From Dichotomocladium elegans (Eukaryota > Mucoromycota > Mucoromycetes > Mucorales > Lichtheimiaceae): a stretch of 64,000 nucleotides of DNA. Numbering within the stretch: position 1 is the stretch's first letter; every line of letters begins with the position of its first letter. This document shows, in pieces, positions 62,436 through 64,000 of this stretch. The notes under the pieces were generated by a model. That model saw nothing but the letters and a program-made list of their open reading frames with translations, made no database searches and was not told the DNA's origin. The stretch is from assembly GCA_025716815.1 (NCBI GenBank), contig JAIXMN010000015.1, positions 868,001 to 932,000 of the forward strand, given 5' to 3'. The translations under genes and the position numbers were made by a program.

Positions 62436-64000
62436 ATGCATCCGATAGAGTTGCCTACCCCTTCCAACAGCCGACAGCGAATCGCGGTGTCGACGTCGAC
62501 GACGTATTGCGACCTTTCTACCAAACTCGACTCATGCGATGCTGCATCGACAAAGAGCAGAAACAGTGATATTAGTACCAAAATCCGTGGAATGGAGGCC
62601 TCAACACCCGAGGAGCTAGCCATCTTATTGCGACGTACCTATGCGGCGATTCGATCGAAAGAAAAAGGTAGCAGGGACAGCCACCTCCACTTTTTATTTG
62701 CTTTCTTTCTCTTACGCACTTTTGAATTGCCTCCGCAGATATAAGACTCGCTGCTCAGGTCGGCCAAGCCCTTCTGGAAAACAACCTCGAGCTTAAGGCA
62801 AAGCAAGAATCGGTACAGCTCCAGATACGCGCCCGCCAACGCAGCAGCAGCAGCAGCAGCAGCAGCAACACTCTCCTGGAACCGCCCGAGAATTCAGACC
62901 GTTTTATCAGGCCTTCCACTTCTGTTCTTACCAGGACGTACGACACACATGCCACAGCAACTCGGATCCTTGACCGGGTCAATTCGGTTGAGGGTCAAGA
63001 CACCGACAACAGCGGGATGCGGCTTATTACGCGCGAGGAGGCTGACCGGGCCATTGTTGAAATGCTCGCACAGAAAAATAGCCAGATCGAATACTTGCTG
63101 GGCTCCACGCTAGCGCAGAGCGACGCCATCCGCGAAGCAAATACGGAAAAGCGCCTGAAACTCGAAAACGAAATGATGTGTCTGCAGTCCCAGCTTGAAC
63201 GCGCGACACGTACCATCGAGGAACTTGAGCACCAAAACGAGCAACGCCGCCACAACCGTTCTTCATTGCCCAGGACAGCAGAAGCCAGCACGATCGATCA
63301 GGAGATGCTTACTACGCGGCTCAACCAACTGCAGCAAGAGCACGAACGACTGCTGGCAGGAAATGATGCAGCTCAGCATCGTCTCGATCAGGCGATAAAG
63401 AGCCTGCATCTCTGGCAAAACCAGATTGCAGATCTTGAAACGATTAGTAAAATGTACAATGACCAGCAAGATAGCTACCACGACCAGCTCTCGGAGATCG
63501 CTCGACTTGCGGGTACCATCGAGCAGTACAGGGCCGTCGTTGCGGATGTGCAAGAGCACCCCGACACGACCATCCTGTCCGACTCCGACAACGGCACTTC
63601 GCCCGTCGCTCATGACCACACAAAGTTCCCTGCTGCCATGCCCACGCAGGCCGATCTGTTCAGTGAACTCAAAAGGGCATCGGCTGCCATGGCCGGGCAT
63701 AGCTCACTCGATGATGCGTCGAAACTACTACTGTACTCCTCGCCCAAACCAGCCTCGACAACAACCGCTCCCTCGGCTCACAACTTGACTGAGCCATCTT
63801 TTGCTTCTTCGCCTCTCGATCCTCCCCTCGCATTCTACCAGCCTCCGTTGCGTAGCACCGCATCGCACACAGACGACAGACAGAATGTCATCCCTTCTTG
63901 CTATTCGCCCGCTGTTTCATCCTCCTCCAGCACTTCCTCGCTCTGCGACGCCCCACAGTCGCTCTATAGTGGTCTCTCGGTTTCCCCCAGCCCTTCCTCA
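62436..64000 (+). CDS. Coiled-coil protein with HAP1/TRAK-type CC1 box, 3' end beyond window
   Basis: Two exons are visible, 62436-62667 and 62739 to the window end, giving 498 aa with the frame still open. The ATG at 62436 follows a TATA box by about 56 bp. After a Ser/Thr-rich start, residues about 55-110 form a helix with EELAILLRRTYAAIRSKEK joined across the intron to DIRLAAQVGQALLENN. This matches the HAP1 N-terminal/TRAK family, and its AAxxG is the CC1-box motif that dynein adaptors (BICD, TRAK, Spindly) use to bind dynein light intermediate chain. A Ser run and a long coiled coil follow (about 160-330), then a Ser/Pro-rich tail with a Spindly-like spacing not verified. A role as a dynein-cargo adaptor is inference. 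Confidence 0.75.

Noticed and set aside
1..64000. tRNA, rRNA or other structured RNA genes
   Set aside because: I looked for B-box-like GGTTCRANTCC with matching acceptor stems and for rRNA-like blocks and saw none convincing. A tRNAscan-SE and Infernal run would settle it.

Overview
The window is nuclear DNA of an intron-rich fungus, most likely an early-diverging lineage (Mucoromycota-like). I infer this from short spliceosomal introns (mostly 45-110 bp), fungal gene families (FMP27, ATG22, a Reg1/DUF1752 protein, DUS3, CYT1), and the presence of a PARP, which ascomycete yeasts lack. All gene models were built by hand: frame was carried across every splice junction and each exon set sums to an intact reading frame, with one exception noted below. 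No homology search was possible.

Layout. 1-6643 is gene-poor, with degraded coding-like stretches, a 46-bp near-palindrome and a 118-bp tandem duplication. 6644-16815 (minus) is one 23-exon gene for a giant (about 2,897 aa) ankyrin-repeat / WGR / PARP protein whose last exon encodes a textbook poly(ADP-ribose)-binding PBZ zinc finger. Then follow CYT1 (minus), VPS23 (plus), a small double-zinc-ribbon protein (minus), ETR1 (minus), a Rieske-domain protein (minus), an ATG22-type transporter (minus), a Reg1-like PP1 subunit (plus), a 16-exon formin (minus), a secreted 8-cysteine peptide (minus), DUS3 (minus), a Trf4/Cid1-type nucleotidyltransferase (minus), a decayed Tc1/mariner-type transposase (minus), mannose-6-phosphate isomerase (plus), FMP27 (minus, about 3,010 aa, first exon 5 kb), and the 5' part of a coiled-coil gene with a HAP1/TRAK-like CC1 box (plus), cut by the window end.

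How it fits together. Most genes are unrelated housekeeping functions: mitochondria (CYT1, ETR1), endosome/vacuole and membrane contacts (VPS23, ATG22, FMP27), cytoskeleton (formin, putative dynein adaptor), RNA (DUS3, Trf4-like), sugar metabolism (PMI). The strongest novelty is the PARP that carries its own PAR-reader finger, hidden behind two small terminal exons. The strongest genome-wide signal is an unusual number of GC-AG introns: 8 of about 96 introns modelled here, each forced by reading frame and nearly all with the donor GCAAGT. The PARP model needs one extra base in a G run at 12756-12760, so it carries either a sequence error or a genuine frameshift.
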